DNA from: Thermoanaerobaculia bacterium
Lineage (GTDB): Bacteria > Acidobacteriota > Thermoanaerobaculia > UBA5066
Length of the DNA stretch: 64,000 nucleotides
Reading direction: 5' to 3'
Assembly: GCA_022071945.1 (NCBI GenBank)
Contig: JAJVIN010000005.1
Location: 152,879-216,878 of the forward strand
Each line of letters begins with the position of its first letter. Position 1 is the stretch's first letter. The notes under the pieces were generated by a model. It did no database searches, was not told the origin of the DNA, and worked only from the letters and a program-made list of their open reading frames with translations. Position numbers and translations under genes: made by a program. Positions 36,163 to 46,088 of the stretch are shown piece after piece.

Positions 36163-37020
36163 ATGGCCCCGATGTCACGATTTCGTCCTCTTCACCGGAT
36201 CGCCGCCGCCGCCTTGCTCCTCCTGGCGGGAGCGGCCGGGTCTGGCAACGTCTCCGCCCCGCAAGACGCGGCGAAAAATCAAGCCCTGTCCCCCGCCTCC
36301 CGCGAGAACTTGAGCAAGGAGAAACTCTTTCCCGTCCCGTTCGAGCCGGGTGAAACGCTCGTCTACAACATCGCGTGGCTGAAGATCGAGGGGGGCGAGA
36401 TGACGCTCGCCACCTCTCGCGAGTTCACGCCGGACGGGGTGCCCGTGCACCGGATCATCCTGACGGCCGAGTCCAACGACTACGTCTCGAAGTTCTACCC
36501 GGTGAGGACCCGGTACGAGACCTGGGTGGATGCCCGGGACTTTCAGCCCCTGAGGTTCGAGAAGCACGCCCGCGAGGGGCGCTACGTCTCCGACGAGGTC
36601 GAGGAGTTCGACCTGTCCCGGCGGGTCGCGAGCTGGCGTGAGAAACGGACGGTCCTCCCCGAGCGCGTCCAGGACATCATTTCCTCGTTCTACTTCCTCA
36701 GGACCGCGAGTCTCGTTCCCGGCCAGTCTGTGAACGTCGACATGTTCTCGAGGGGGCAGATCTACAAGCTGAAGGCCGAAATCCTGGGCAAGGAAGAGGT
36801 GGAGACGGAAGCCGGGACCTTCAGCGCGTTCAAGGTCCAGCCGCAGCTGCGGGAGAACGAGACGAGCGAGGACCGCAACCGGGGCAAGCTCTTCCTCTGG
36901 TTTTCGGACGACGCCAGGAGGATCCCGGTGATGGCGAAGACGATCCTTCCGATCGGATCCGTGACGGCGAGGCTGAAGCAGGTCGGGGGCCGCGCCGCGG
37001 CGAGCCCGCCCTCGCACTAG
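36163..37020 (+). CDS. Secreted DUF3108-domain protein
   Basis: The 285-residue protein has a signal peptide ('AAAALLLLAGAAGSGNVSA') and a DUF3108-type fold: 'PFEPGETLVYNIAWLKIEGGEMTL', 'YETWVDARDFQPLRFEK', 'LFLWFSDDARRIPVMAKTILPIGS'. Function of the family is unknown; an envelope role is likely from export and LPS neighbours. A TACAAT hexamer lies about 36 bases before the ATG, with no clear -35. The ATG three codons in is an alternative start. Confidence 0.87.
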   Translation: MAPMSRFRPLHRIAAAALLLLAGAAGSGNVSAPQDAAKNQALSPASRENLSKEKLFPVPFEPGETLVYNIAWLKIEGGEMTLATSREFTPDGVPVHRIILTAESNDYVSKFYPVRTRYETWVDARDFQPLRFEKHAREGRYVSDEVEEFDLSRRVASWREKRTVLPERVQDIISSFYFLRTASLVPGQSVNVDMFSRGQIYKLKAEILGKEEVETEAGTFSAFKVQPQLRENETSEDRNRGKLFLWFSDDARRIPVMAKTILPIGSVTARLKQVGGRAAASPPSH

Positions 37021-37088
37021 GACCTCCTTCTAACGGTCCGCGGGGCCGTCTCGCTTTCCTTCTCGTCTCGGGACGCTACAATTCGGGC

Positions 37089-38816
37089 ATGGCCGTCAGA
37101 CTAGGGGATCTGCTCCTCAAGGCGAAGCTCATCACGCCCGATCAGCTCAACGAAGCCCTCAAGCAGCAAAAGGACTCGGGAATCAAGCTGGGAGAGGCGC
37201 TCATCCGGCTCGGTTTTGTCTCGGAAGACGACATCACGGAGACGCTCTCGGCCCAGTTCGGCGTTCCGACGATCAATCTCTCGCACTTCGAGATCGACCC
37301 GAACGTCCTCAAGCTGGTCCCGGCCGACGTCTCGCGCAAGTACAACATCATCCCTGTCAACAAGACCGGCGCGACCTTGACGATCGCCATGGCGGACCCG
37401 ACGAACGTCTTCGCCATGGACGACCTCAAGTTCATGACGGGCTACAACGTCGAGCCGGTCGTCGCCTCCGAGATGGGCATCATGCGGGCGATCGACCGGC
37501 ACTATGGGGCCTCGCACGCCATCGAGCTCAAGAAGGTCATGGAGGAGATGTCGCAGGTCGACACCACCGACACGAACCTCGAGGTGATGGAGGAGCAGGA
37601 AGAAGAGGCCATCGACGTCGACAAGCTCGTCGAGGAGGGCGAGGAGGCGCCGGTCGTCAGGCTCGTGAACATCATCCTGACGGACGCCATCAAACGGGGG
37701 GCTTCCGACATCCACGTCGAGCCCTACGAGAAGGAGTACCGGGTCCGCTACCGGATCGACGGAATCCTCTACGAGGTCATGAATCCGCCTCCGAAGCTGA
37801 AGGAGGCCATCTCCTCGCGCATCAAGATCCTCGCGCGCCTGGACATCGCCGAAAAGCGGCTGCCCCAGGACGGACGCATCAAGATCAAGATGAAGCTCTC
37901 GGGGAAGACCAAGGAGCTCGACTACCGCGTCTCGATCCTGCCGACGCTCTTCGGCGAGAAGATCGTCATGCGGCTCCTCGACAAGGACAACCTGATGCTG
38001 GACATGACCAAGCTCGGGTTCGAGAAGGAGAGCCTGCAGCGCTTCGAGAAGGCCGTCCTGCGTCCGTGGGGAATGGTCCTCGTCACCGGCCCCACGGGTT
38101 CCGGAAAGACGAACACCCTCTACTCCGCCCTCTCCCGCGTCAACACGCCCGAGACGAACATCATGACGGCGGAGGACCCGGTCGAGTTCAACCTCCCCGG
38201 GATCAACCAGGTCCAGATTCGCGAGGCGATCGGCCTCAACTTCGCCGCGGCGCTCCGGTCGTTCCTCAGGCAGGACCCGAACGTCATCCTCGTCGGCGAG
38301 ATTCGCGACTTCGAGACCGCGGAGATCTCCGTCAAGGCGGCCTTGACCGGCCACCTCGTCCTCTCGACGCTCCACACGAACGATGCCCCGTCGACGATCA
38401 ACCGTCTCATGAACATGGGTATCGAGCCCTACCTCGTGGCGACCTCTGTGTGTCTCATCCAGGCCCAGCGCCTCATCCGCAGGGTCTGCACGAACTGCAA
38501 GGTGCCGACCGAGGTCTCCCCCCAGACCCTCGTCTCGATCGGCTTCTCGCCCGAAGAGGCCAAGACGGTGCAGGTGATGAAGGGCAAGGGATGCGAGCGG
38601 TGCAACGGGACCGGCTACAAGGGCCGCGTGGCGTGCATCGAGGTCATGGAGATCACAGACGACATCCGGGAGCTCATCCTCTCGGGCGCCACGTCGGTCG
38701 AGATCAAGAGGAAGGCGCAGGAAGAAGGAATGCTCACGCTGAGGCGGTCGGGCCTGCAGAAGATCAAGGACGGCCTGACTTCGATCGAGGAGGTCCTCCG
38801 CGAGACCGTCCTCTGA
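37089..38816 (+). CDS. pilB: Type IV pilus assembly ATPase PilB, copy 2
   Basis: The 575-residue ATPase should drive pilus extension. It begins with an MshEN domain ('RLGDLLLKAKLITPDQLNEAL') and has Walker A 'GPTGSGKTNT', 'MTAEDPVEFNLPG', 'ILVGEIRDFETAE' and the zinc site 'CTNCKV'/'CERCNGTG'. A short insert with acidic residues lies near 155-180. It is followed by pilT and pilC, the classical arrangement, and differs from the copy at 26165. Confidence 0.97.
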   Translation: MAVRLGDLLLKAKLITPDQLNEALKQQKDSGIKLGEALIRLGFVSEDDITETLSAQFGVPTINLSHFEIDPNVLKLVPADVSRKYNIIPVNKTGATLTIAMADPTNVFAMDDLKFMTGYNVEPVVASEMGIMRAIDRHYGASHAIELKKVMEEMSQVDTTDTNLEVMEEQEEEAIDVDKLVEEGEEAPVVRLVNIILTDAIKRGASDIHVEPYEKEYRVRYRIDGILYEVMNPPPKLKEAISSRIKILARLDIAEKRLPQDGRIKIKMKLSGKTKELDYRVSILPTLFGEKIVMRLLDKDNLMLDMTKLGFEKESLQRFEKAVLRPWGMVLVTGPTGSGKTNTLYSALSRVNTPETNIMTAEDPVEFNLPGINQVQIREAIGLNFAAALRSFLRQDPNVILVGEIRDFETAEISVKAALTGHLVLSTLHTNDAPSTINRLMNMGIEPYLVATSVCLIQAQRLIRRVCTNCKVPTEVSPQTLVSIGFSPEEAKTVQVMKGKGCERCNGTGYKGRVACIEVMEITDDIRELILSGATSVEIKRKAQEEGMLTLRRSGLQKIKDGLTSIEEVLRETVL

Positions 38817-38845
38817 GACCCCGCGGCTCTCGCCGGTTCGATTTT

Positions 38846-38881
38846 GCGCCCGGATCCCGCGCCAAGAGGCGCTCCGGGCGC
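38846..38881. terminator. Strong GC hairpin between pilB and pilT
   Basis: GCGCCCGGA (38846-38854) and TCCGGGCGC (38873-38881) pair perfectly, and GCGCC/GGCGC inside them extends the stem. No T-run follows on the plus strand. It may attenuate, process or stabilise the transcript between pilB and pilT. Confidence 0.4.
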
Positions 38882-38921
38882 TGAGGTATGATCACTTGCA
38901 AACAACGTCAGGGAGATTCTG

Positions 38922-40070
38922 ATGGCGGCCTCGCTACATCAGCTGTTGAAGCTACTCGTCGAGAACAAGGGATCGGACCTCCATCTGACGACGAACTCGC
39001 CGCCGATGATCCGGGTCCACGGTGATCTGAAGCCTCTGGACTTTCCGCCGCTGACGGTCGCCGAGACCAAGCAGCTCTGCTACTCGATCTTGACGGACGT
39101 CCAGAAGCACCGGTTCGAGGAAAACCTCGAGCTCGACCTTTCCTTTGGCGTGAAGGGTCTGGCGCGCTTCCGCGGCAACGTCTTCATGCAGCGGGGCGCG
39201 GTCTCCGCGGTCTTCCGGCAGATTCCCTACGAGATCCTCGACTTCAAGACGCTGGGCATCCCGCCGGTCGTCGAGGGGCTCTGCGCCAAGCCGCGGGGAT
39301 TGGTCCTCGTGACGGGTCCGACCGGGTCGGGCAAGTCGACGACGCTCGCGACGATGATCGACAAGATCAACCGCGAACACCCCAAGCACATCGTCACGAT
39401 CGAGGACCCGATCGAGTTCCTGCACACCCACAAGAGGTGCATCGTCAACCAGCGGGAGCTCCACGCGGACACCCATTCCTTCCCGAATGCGCTGCGGGCC
39501 GTCCTTCGGGAGGACCCCGACATCGTTCTCGTCGGCGAGATGCGTGACCTCGAGACGATGGAATGCGCTCTCAGAATCGCGGAAACGGGCCACCTCACCT
39601 TCGCGACGCTCCACACCAACAGCGCCGTGCAGACGATGAACCGCATCATCGACGCCTTCCCATCCGGCCAGCAGGCACAGGTCCGGGCCCAGCTCTCGTT
39701 CGTTCTCGAGGGCATCCTCTGTCAGACCTTGCTTCCGAAGGCGAACGGACAGGGGAGGTGCATGGCCATGGAGATCCTGATCCCGACGGCCGCCATCCGG
39801 AACCTGATCCGCGAGGACAAGCTCCACCAGATCTATTCGATGATGCAGACGGGCCAGAACAAGTACGGGATGCAGACGTTCAACCAGGCCTTGGCCTCGC
39901 TGATCATGCGGCGAGTGATCTCCAGGGATCTGGGGATGTCGACCTCCTCGATGCCGGACGAGCTCTCGGAGATGCTCGACCGGGGAGTCGGACTTCCGCA
40001 AACCGCTGCCCCGGGCGCCCAGGGCGGGGTCCAGCCGGCGGCAGCCGGCCAGGCGGCTCGCCGCCAGTAG
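38922..40070 (+). CDS. pilT: Type IV pilus retraction ATPase PilT
   Basis: The 382-residue ATPase should depolymerise the pilus for twitching. It has Walker A 'GPTGSGKSTTL', 'VTIEDPIEFLH', 'VLVGEMRDLETM', the His box 'GHLTFATLHTN', and the PilT-specific 'AIRNLIREDKLHQI' near the C-terminus. AGGGAG precedes the ATG. A Pro/Ala/Gln-rich tail of about 30 residues is added at the end. Confidence 0.97.
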   Translation: MAASLHQLLKLLVENKGSDLHLTTNSPPMIRVHGDLKPLDFPPLTVAETKQLCYSILTDVQKHRFEENLELDLSFGVKGLARFRGNVFMQRGAVSAVFRQIPYEILDFKTLGIPPVVEGLCAKPRGLVLVTGPTGSGKSTTLATMIDKINREHPKHIVTIEDPIEFLHTHKRCIVNQRELHADTHSFPNALRAVLREDPDIVLVGEMRDLETMECALRIAETGHLTFATLHTNSAVQTMNRIIDAFPSGQQAQVRAQLSFVLEGILCQTLLPKANGQGRCMAMEILIPTAAIRNLIREDKLHQIYSMMQTGQNKYGMQTFNQALASLIMRRVISRDLGMSTSSMPDELSEMLDRGVGLPQTAAPGAQGGVQPAAAGQAARRQ

Positions 40071-40103
40071 CCTTTTCGAAGAAACGAGACGGAGGTTTTC
40101 GTC

Positions 40104-41309
40104 ATGGCTCAGTTCGTCTGGAAAGGGAAGACTCGTCAGGGCGCGATGACCGGCGGCGTGCTCACGGCCGAAACGAAGGAGCTGGCGATCCAGGACCTCA
40201 GACGCCGGCAGATCGAGGTCGCATCCGTCAAGGAGAAGGGGAAGGAATTCGCCATCCCGAAGTTCGGCTTCGGCGGCGTCTCCCCGAAGTCCCTGGCGAT
40301 CTTCACCCGGCAGTTCTCGGTCATGATCGATGCCGGCCTGCCTCTCGTTCAGTGCCTGGAGATCCTCGGCACCCAGCAGGAAGACAAGGGGTTCCAGAAG
40401 ATGATCCTGGCGGTGAGGCAAGACGTCGAGTCGGGCTCGTCTCTGGCCGATTCCCTCGGCAAGCACCCGAAGGCGTTCGACAACCTCTACGTCAACATGG
40501 TGGCCGCGGGCGAGGCGGGCGGTATTCTCGACACGATCCTCCGCCGTCTCTCGACCTACATCGAGAAGTCGGTCAAGCTGAAGGCCCAAGTCAAGACGGC
40601 CATGATCTATCCCGTCGCGGTCTTGACGGTCGCGGGCATCGTCGTGGCGATCATCCTGTGGAAGGTCATTCCGACGTTCGCGTCCCTCTTCGCCGCCCTC
40701 GGCGCGCAGCTGCCGCTCCCCACCCGGATCGTCATCGCGCTGTCGAACTTCCTGGCGAACTACATCTTCTTCATCGTCGCCTTCTTCGTGGCGCTCTCGA
40801 TCGCGATCCAGCGGTACTACCAGACCTACCGCGGCCGCCGCGTGATCGACGCCCTCCTCTTGAAGGCGCCGGTTCTCGGAGACATCCTTCGCAAGATCGC
40901 GGTGGCCCGCTTCTGTCAGACCCTGGCGACCTTGACCTCATCGGGCGTTCCGATCCTCGACGGTCTCGAGATCACGGCGAAGACGGCCGGCAACGCCATC
41001 ATCGAAGACGCCATCATGATGGTGCGCAAGTCTGTTGAGTCGGGCCGAACGATCGCCGAGCCCCTGGCGGAAGCGAAGGTCTTCCCGCCGATGGTCGTGC
41101 AGATGATCGGCGTCGGCGAACAGACGGGTGCCATCGACGCGATGCTCAACAAGATCGCGGAGTTCTACGAGGAAGAGGTCGACAACGCGGTCAACGGCCT
41201 CATGAAGCTGATGGAGCCGATCATGATCGCCATCCTCGGCACGATCATCGGCTCCATCGTCGTCGCGATGTACATGCCGATGTTCTCGCTCCTCTCCAAG
41301 ATCGGCTGA
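40104..41309 (+). CDS. pilC: Type IV pilus inner-membrane platform protein PilC, copy 2
   Basis: The 401-residue protein has two GspF domains ('FTRQFSVMIDAGLPLVQCLEIL' and 'FCQTLATLTSSGVPILDGLEI') and hydrophobic helices near 175, 220 and 380. The start 'AQFVWKGKTRQGAMTGGVL' is typical of PilC. A strong terminator lies 18 bases downstream, ending the pilBTC unit. Confidence 0.97.
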   Translation: MAQFVWKGKTRQGAMTGGVLTAETKELAIQDLRRRQIEVASVKEKGKEFAIPKFGFGGVSPKSLAIFTRQFSVMIDAGLPLVQCLEILGTQQEDKGFQKMILAVRQDVESGSSLADSLGKHPKAFDNLYVNMVAAGEAGGILDTILRRLSTYIEKSVKLKAQVKTAMIYPVAVLTVAGIVVAIILWKVIPTFASLFAALGAQLPLPTRIVIALSNFLANYIFFIVAFFVALSIAIQRYYQTYRGRRVIDALLLKAPVLGDILRKIAVARFCQTLATLTSSGVPILDGLEITAKTAGNAIIEDAIMMVRKSVESGRTIAEPLAEAKVFPPMVVQMIGVGEQTGAIDAMLNKIAEFYEEEVDNAVNGLMKLMEPIMIAILGTIIGSIVVAMYMPMFSLLSKIG

Positions 41310-41326
41310 TTCCTTGGTCCGTTCGC

Positions 41327-41360
41327 GAAAGGCCGTGCCCGGGCACGGCCTTTCGTTTTC
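41327..41360 (+). terminator. Rho-independent terminator after pilC
   Basis: AAAGGCCGTGCCC (41328-41340) and GGGCACGGCCTTT (41341-41353) form a perfect 13-bp stem with effectively no spacer, followed by CGTTTTC. It separates pilBTC from pilSR, so pilS should have its own promoter or rely on read-through. Confidence 0.85.
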
Positions 41361-41375
41361 GAGGCTCCTGATCCG

Positions 41376-43088
41376 ATGACGAACGCGAAGCGGGCCGAGC
41401 GCTACCAGCCCCCGATGGCGGTCCTTCGTGCCCTCGTCGGCCTGAGGGTCGTGATCATCTCGACCCTCATCATCTCGGCTCTCCTCATCCAGCTCACGTT
41501 TTCGATCGAGCTTCCCCTCAAGCCGATCTACCATCTCGCGGCGCTGGCGTACGGGCTGTCCCTGCTGGCCCTGTTCGCGCTCCATCACCTCCCGCCCGAG
41601 GCGAACGCCGCCGCCCAGATCCTCTGCGACATCGTCATCATCACGGGCCTCGTCTACATCTCGGGCGGGCCCGATTCGGGGTTCACGTTTCTCTATCTTG
41701 GCGCGGTCTCATCGGGGGCGATCCTCCTGGGACGCTACGGCGGCCTCGTCGCGGCGGGTCTCGCCGCCGTCTTCTATGCCGTCCTCGTCGACTTGATGTA
41801 CTTCGGGGTCGTACCGGTACTCGACCCGGGCGACCTTCCGGCCCGAGTCTGGACGGTTCCGGGTCTCGTCGCGAACGTGACCCTTAACATCGTGGCGTTT
41901 CTCGCGACGGGCTTGCTCGTGGCCGCCGCATCCGAGCAGCTCCGCCAGACCCGCGCCGACCTCGACCGCCGCAAGGAGGAGATGGAGAAGCTGCAAGCGC
42001 TCCATGCCTCGGTTCTCAACTCCATGTCGTCAGGCGTTCTCACGACCGATCTGAAGGGAGTCGTCACCTACTCGAACCCTTCCGCCAGCGAGCTCCTCAG
42101 GGTGCCGCAGGGAGGCCTCACGGGCCGGAACGTCCTCTCTCTCGGCCTTCTCGACCCCGACGTCTGGCCCCGCATTCTCAAGGCCGAAAACGAGCTCTTG
42201 CGATTCGAGGGGAACAGGACCGTCCTCGGACCAGAGTACTATTTCGGAGTGTCCGTGACGGCCCTCAGAGACGGCCACGGAAAGACGTCGGGCCGCATTC
42301 TCATCTTCCAGAATCTCACGGCGATGAAGAAGCTCGAGAGCGAGGTGCGGCTGAACGAGAAGATGGCGGCGGTGGGCGAGCTCGCCGCCGCCATCGCACA
42401 CGAGATCCGCAATCCTCTCGCTTCCATCTCCGGCTCCGTGCAGGTCCTGAAGGGCTCCGCGCCGGCGGGTTCGGCCAATCACCGCCTGATGGAGATCGTC
42501 GTTCGCGAGAGCAAGCGGCTCTCCGAAATCCTCGAGGACTTCCTCAAGTACACCAAGCCGCGAGAGCGGGCGGCCGAGGCCGTGGACGCGCCCTCCGCGC
42601 TCCGCGACGTCATGACGCTTCTGCGTCACAGCGACGAGCTTTCCGGCAAACACAAGCTGGAGGTCCGTGTCGATCCAGAAGCCCTCGTCATCCAGGCCGA
42701 CGCCGGTCAGATCCGGCAGGTCTTCTGGAACCTCGCCCGCAACGCGATCGCCGCCATGCCCGAGGGCGGCACGCTGAAGGTCGAGAGCCGGGTCGATGGC
42801 GACATCTGGACCGTCGTCATCTCCGACACCGGGAAGGGGATGACGCCCGAGGAACGGGACCGGCTCTTCACGCCCTTCGCCCACAGCTTCCCGGGCGGGA
42901 CCGGACTCGGCCTGGCCATCGTCCACAGGATCGTGACGGAGCACGGCGGCGGCATTCGCGTCGAGACCGCGCCGGAGAAGGGCACCGCCATCAGCCTGAC
43001 CTTCCCGATCACGGGAGCCAGGGCGGCCGGCGTCGCGCGGCCAGGGCTCCCTGACCTGGACAAGGCCTTCCAGCGCGAGGTGGCGTGA
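41376..43088 (+). CDS. pilS: Sensor histidine kinase PilS-like
   Basis: The 570-residue protein has about six N-terminal membrane helices (residues 20-190), a short coiled coil, a PAS domain ('VLNSMSSGVLTTDLKGVVTYSN'), HisKA with the phosphoacceptor His in 'AIAHEIRNPLASI', and a HATPase domain ('NLARNAIAAMPEGG', 'GTGLGLAIVHRI'). It overlaps pilR by 4 bases. This matches PilS, which senses pilin levels in the membrane. Confidence 0.93.
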   Translation: MTNAKRAERYQPPMAVLRALVGLRVVIISTLIISALLIQLTFSIELPLKPIYHLAALAYGLSLLALFALHHLPPEANAAAQILCDIVIITGLVYISGGPDSGFTFLYLGAVSSGAILLGRYGGLVAAGLAAVFYAVLVDLMYFGVVPVLDPGDLPARVWTVPGLVANVTLNIVAFLATGLLVAAASEQLRQTRADLDRRKEEMEKLQALHASVLNSMSSGVLTTDLKGVVTYSNPSASELLRVPQGGLTGRNVLSLGLLDPDVWPRILKAENELLRFEGNRTVLGPEYYFGVSVTALRDGHGKTSGRILIFQNLTAMKKLESEVRLNEKMAAVGELAAAIAHEIRNPLASISGSVQVLKGSAPAGSANHRLMEIVVRESKRLSEILEDFLKYTKPRERAAEAVDAPSALRDVMTLLRHSDELSGKHKLEVRVDPEALVIQADAGQIRQVFWNLARNAIAAMPEGGTLKVESRVDGDIWTVVISDTGKGMTPEERDRLFTPFAHSFPGGTGLGLAIVHRIVTEHGGGIRVETAPEKGTAISLTFPITGARAAGVARPGLPDLDKAFQREVA

Positions 43089-44551
43089 TGCCCCAGACCG
43101 CGGATGGCTCCTCGAGACCCATTCCGAAGGGACCTCTCATCCTCGTCATCGATGACGAACCGGGGATCGTCGACATGCTCTCCATCGTTTTCGAGAAGGA
43201 GGGTTACCGGATCGCGAGAGGACGGTCCTGCACGGAAGGCTTACAGCTCGTCGAGCGGCTCTCTCCGGATCTCATCCTGACCGACCTGAGAATGCCGGAC
43301 GGAAGCGGCTTCGATGTCCTCCACGCTTCACGCCAGAAGTCTCCCGGGGTGCCGGTCGTGATGATCACCGCCTACACCTCGACGAAGACGGCGATCGACG
43401 CGCTGAAGGCTGGCGCCTACGACTACATCTCCAAGCCCTTTGACGTGGACGAGCTTCTCCACGTAGTGGGCAAGGCCCTCGAGAAGAAGCGCCTCGCGGA
43501 AGAGAACGTCGTCTTGCGCCAGAAGGTCGAGACCGCCCCCGGAGCCCTCGTAGGCGTCTCGCGCAAGATGCGCACGGTCTTCGACCTGATCAGCCGGATC
43601 GGCCGCACGACCTCGACCGTCCTCATCACAGGAGAGTCCGGGACCGGAAAGGAACTCGTCGCGCGCGCCATCCACAAGAACTCCCCGCGGACGGCGAAGC
43701 CCTTCATCTCGATCAACTGCGGCGCCATGCCGGAGACCCTTCTAGAATCGGAGCTCTTCGGCTACGAGAGAGGCGCCTTTACCGGTGCCGTGAAAGACAA
43801 GAAGGGCCTCTTCCAGGAGGCGGAAGGCGGCACCGTCTTTCTGGACGAGATCGGCGAGATGTCGGTCACCATGCAGGTGAAGCTCTTGCGCGCGCTCCAG
43901 GAGCGGGTCGTGAGGCGCGTGGGAGGCTCGCAGGAACTTCCGATCGACGTCAGGATCATCTGCGCCACCAACAAGGACCTCGCCAAGAAAGTCGCGGAGA
44001 ACACCTTCCGCGAGGACCTCTACTACCGCATCAACGTCATCCCCCTTCCGATCCCGCCCCTGCGGGAGAGGCGCGAGGACATCCCGTACCTCGTGAGCCA
44101 CTTCCTGAAGAAGGTCTCGACGGAACAGGGAATCCCGTCCCGCCGCATCACGACGGAGGCAATGCGGCTCCTCGAGAACCACCCCTGGCCCGGGAACGTC
44201 CGCGAGCTGGAAAACCTGATCGAGAGGACGGTCGCGCTCGAGCCGTCCGAGATCATCACGAGCGCCTCTCTCCCCGAGGGCTTTCTCCACCCCGCCGGCG
44301 TCTCCTTGCAGGCCTCCACCGAGTTCGACCTCCCGCCCGAGGGGATCGACCTCGAGGCCTACCTCGAGTGGATCGGCAAGCGTCTCATGCAGCAGGCCCT
44401 CGAAAGGACGGGGGGCGTCCAGACGAGAGCCGCGGAACTCCTGCGGATGACCGAGCGTTCCTTCCGCTACTACGCCAAGAAGTACGGTCTGCGCAAGGAG
44501 GAAGAGGAGATCTATGACGAACTCGCCGGAATGCCTCTCGACGAGCACTGA
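43085..44551 (+). CDS. pilR: Sigma54-dependent response regulator PilR-like
   Basis: The 488-residue regulator has a receiver domain with Asp in 'PDLILTDLRMPDGSG', an AAA+ domain with 'GESGTGKE' and a normal 'GAFTGA', and a Fis-type helix-turn-helix ('TRAAELLRMTERSFRYYAKKYGL'). It follows pilS and should activate sigma54 promoters of pilin genes. No pilA gene lies next to it here. Confidence 0.95.
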   Translation: MMPQTADGSSRPIPKGPLILVIDDEPGIVDMLSIVFEKEGYRIARGRSCTEGLQLVERLSPDLILTDLRMPDGSGFDVLHASRQKSPGVPVVMITAYTSTKTAIDALKAGAYDYISKPFDVDELLHVVGKALEKKRLAEENVVLRQKVETAPGALVGVSRKMRTVFDLISRIGRTTSTVLITGESGTGKELVARAIHKNSPRTAKPFISINCGAMPETLLESELFGYERGAFTGAVKDKKGLFQEAEGGTVFLDEIGEMSVTMQVKLLRALQERVVRRVGGSQELPIDVRIICATNKDLAKKVAENTFREDLYYRINVIPLPIPPLRERREDIPYLVSHFLKKVSTEQGIPSRRITTEAMRLLENHPWPGNVRELENLIERTVALEPSEIITSASLPEGFLHPAGVSLQASTEFDLPPEGIDLEAYLEWIGKRLMQQALERTGGVQTRAAELLRMTERSFRYYAKKYGLRKEEEEIYDELAGMPLDEH

Positions 44552-46088
44552 TCGAGAGCGCTCCTGGCACCGTCCCCTGGCGATCCTCCTCCTCGTGGCC
44601 GCCTCGGCGGCGGCCTTCATCGGACGCGGAGTGATCTCGGCCGACGGTATCGAGGTCGTCGCCGTGACTCTCGGTTTCTTCGTGGACGGCAAGTTCGAGG
44701 CCGCCATGCCCCCGACCGCGGATCTTCTGCCCGTGCCGCCCTTTTCTTCTCACTACGGGATCTTCCCGTCGTTTCTTCCGGTCCCGTTCCTTGCACCCGC
44801 ATGGCCCTTCCGAACCCAGCTCGGCGCCCGCGGTCTCGACGCCTTCATCGCATCGACATGGGCCGCCGGAGCCATCGCCGCGGCGTGGTCGTTCTACCGC
44901 TTTTCCCGGAGGCTCTGCCCCGGCCTCTCTCCGCTGTGGGCCCCCGCCTTTCTCACCGGAACGTTCCTCTGGCCCTACTCAGCGGACTCCTTTTTCGATC
45001 CGTGGGCCGCCACCGCGCTGACGCTCGGCGCCGAGGGACTCCTCTCCCACACCGGCCTCCGGCCCCACCCGGCAAGACTCCTCTTCACGGCCATCCTTTT
45101 TTGCACCGCCGCGTGGCTTCGTCCGATCCTCTGGATCACCGCTCCCGCCTACTTCCTCGCGGCGGTCTTGATGTGGAAGGACCGGGAAGATGGTTCCAGG
45201 AACATCCTCTTCTCCGGTCTGGGATTGGCCTCGTCCTTCGTCGTCGCGCTCGTGGCCAACACCGTTCAGAACGGTTCCCCCCTCCACTTCGGCTACCAGC
45301 TGACCTCTTCGCTCCCCTTCTCGACTCCCCTCCTGACCGGCGTCTGGGGCTCCCTGTTCTCGCGCGGGCGCGGACTCGTCTTCTATGCCCCGCTGACCGT
45401 GCTTTCCTTCTTCGTGCTGCGAAAGCTCCGGCCAGAGATCCGGGCGCTCTCGTTCGCCACTTCGGCCCTCGTCCTCCTCGTGAGCGCGCAGTGGTTCATC
45501 TGGCACGGAGGTTCTTGCTGGGGTCCCCGGTACCTCTTGCCTGTGCTGCCGCTCCTGGCCGCTCCCGCCGTCCTGGGGCCTCGGATCGTCTCAGGACTGC
45601 TTCTGGCCGCGGGCTTCTGCCTGAATGCTCCCGGTGTCGTGGTCGCGACGGGAGCCTGGATGAGCCACGTGGAAATGCTCGTTCCGCCCCCCTCGGCCTC
45701 GTGGCCCAAGCCGGGACCGGCCCGAGTCTCCGAGATCGCGTCGCTGAGCCCGCTCCTCGGTCATCCCTGGCTTCTCGTCGAATCGATACGGCCCGGACTC
45801 CTCGCTCCGCCGTGGACGCACCTCGGGGCCGTCAGCCAGATCCCCGCCCCACAGCCGGACGAGTTCCTCTCACCCCTTTTCCTCAGAACCGCCCTGGGCC
45901 TTGCGCCGGTCTCTCCCTTCTCTGTCCGGATCCTCGAGCGGACGGCCGCCGCCTACATCATCCGCGGACGCCCTGAGAGCGCCATCCCGTTCGCGGAAGA
46001 AGCGGTCCGGATTGAACCCCGTTCCGGAGCCGCCCGGCTGCTCCTGGGCGAGGCTCGCCGGCTCGCGGGAAAGGAGAATGCCCGATGA
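44514..46088 (+). CDS. Polytopic membrane protein with C-terminal TPR-like segment
   Basis: The 524-residue protein has about ten hydrophobic helices and a loop 'GRGLVFYAPLTVL' seen in membrane mannosyl/arabinosyl-transferase-like families (GT-C fold). The last ~45 residues ('YIIRGRPESAIPFAEEAVRIEP') look like one TPR. The ATG at 44514 overlaps pilR by 38 bases; a GTG at 44595 is possible but would cut into the first helix. Sugar-transfer activity is a guess; it overlaps the next gene by 4 bases and is on the pilSR transcript. Confidence 0.68.
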   Translation: MTNSPECLSTSTDRERSWHRPLAILLLVAASAAAFIGRGVISADGIEVVAVTLGFFVDGKFEAAMPPTADLLPVPPFSSHYGIFPSFLPVPFLAPAWPFRTQLGARGLDAFIASTWAAGAIAAAWSFYRFSRRLCPGLSPLWAPAFLTGTFLWPYSADSFFDPWAATALTLGAEGLLSHTGLRPHPARLLFTAILFCTAAWLRPILWITAPAYFLAAVLMWKDREDGSRNILFSGLGLASSFVVALVANTVQNGSPLHFGYQLTSSLPFSTPLLTGVWGSLFSRGRGLVFYAPLTVLSFFVLRKLRPEIRALSFATSALVLLVSAQWFIWHGGSCWGPRYLLPVLPLLAAPAVLGPRIVSGLLLAAGFCLNAPGVVVATGAWMSHVEMLVPPPSASWPKPGPARVSEIASLSPLLGHPWLLVESIRPGLLAPPWTHLGAVSQIPAPQPDEFLSPLFLRTALGLAPVSPFSVRILERTAAAYIIRGRPESAIPFAEEAVRIEPRSGAARLLLGEARRLAGKENAR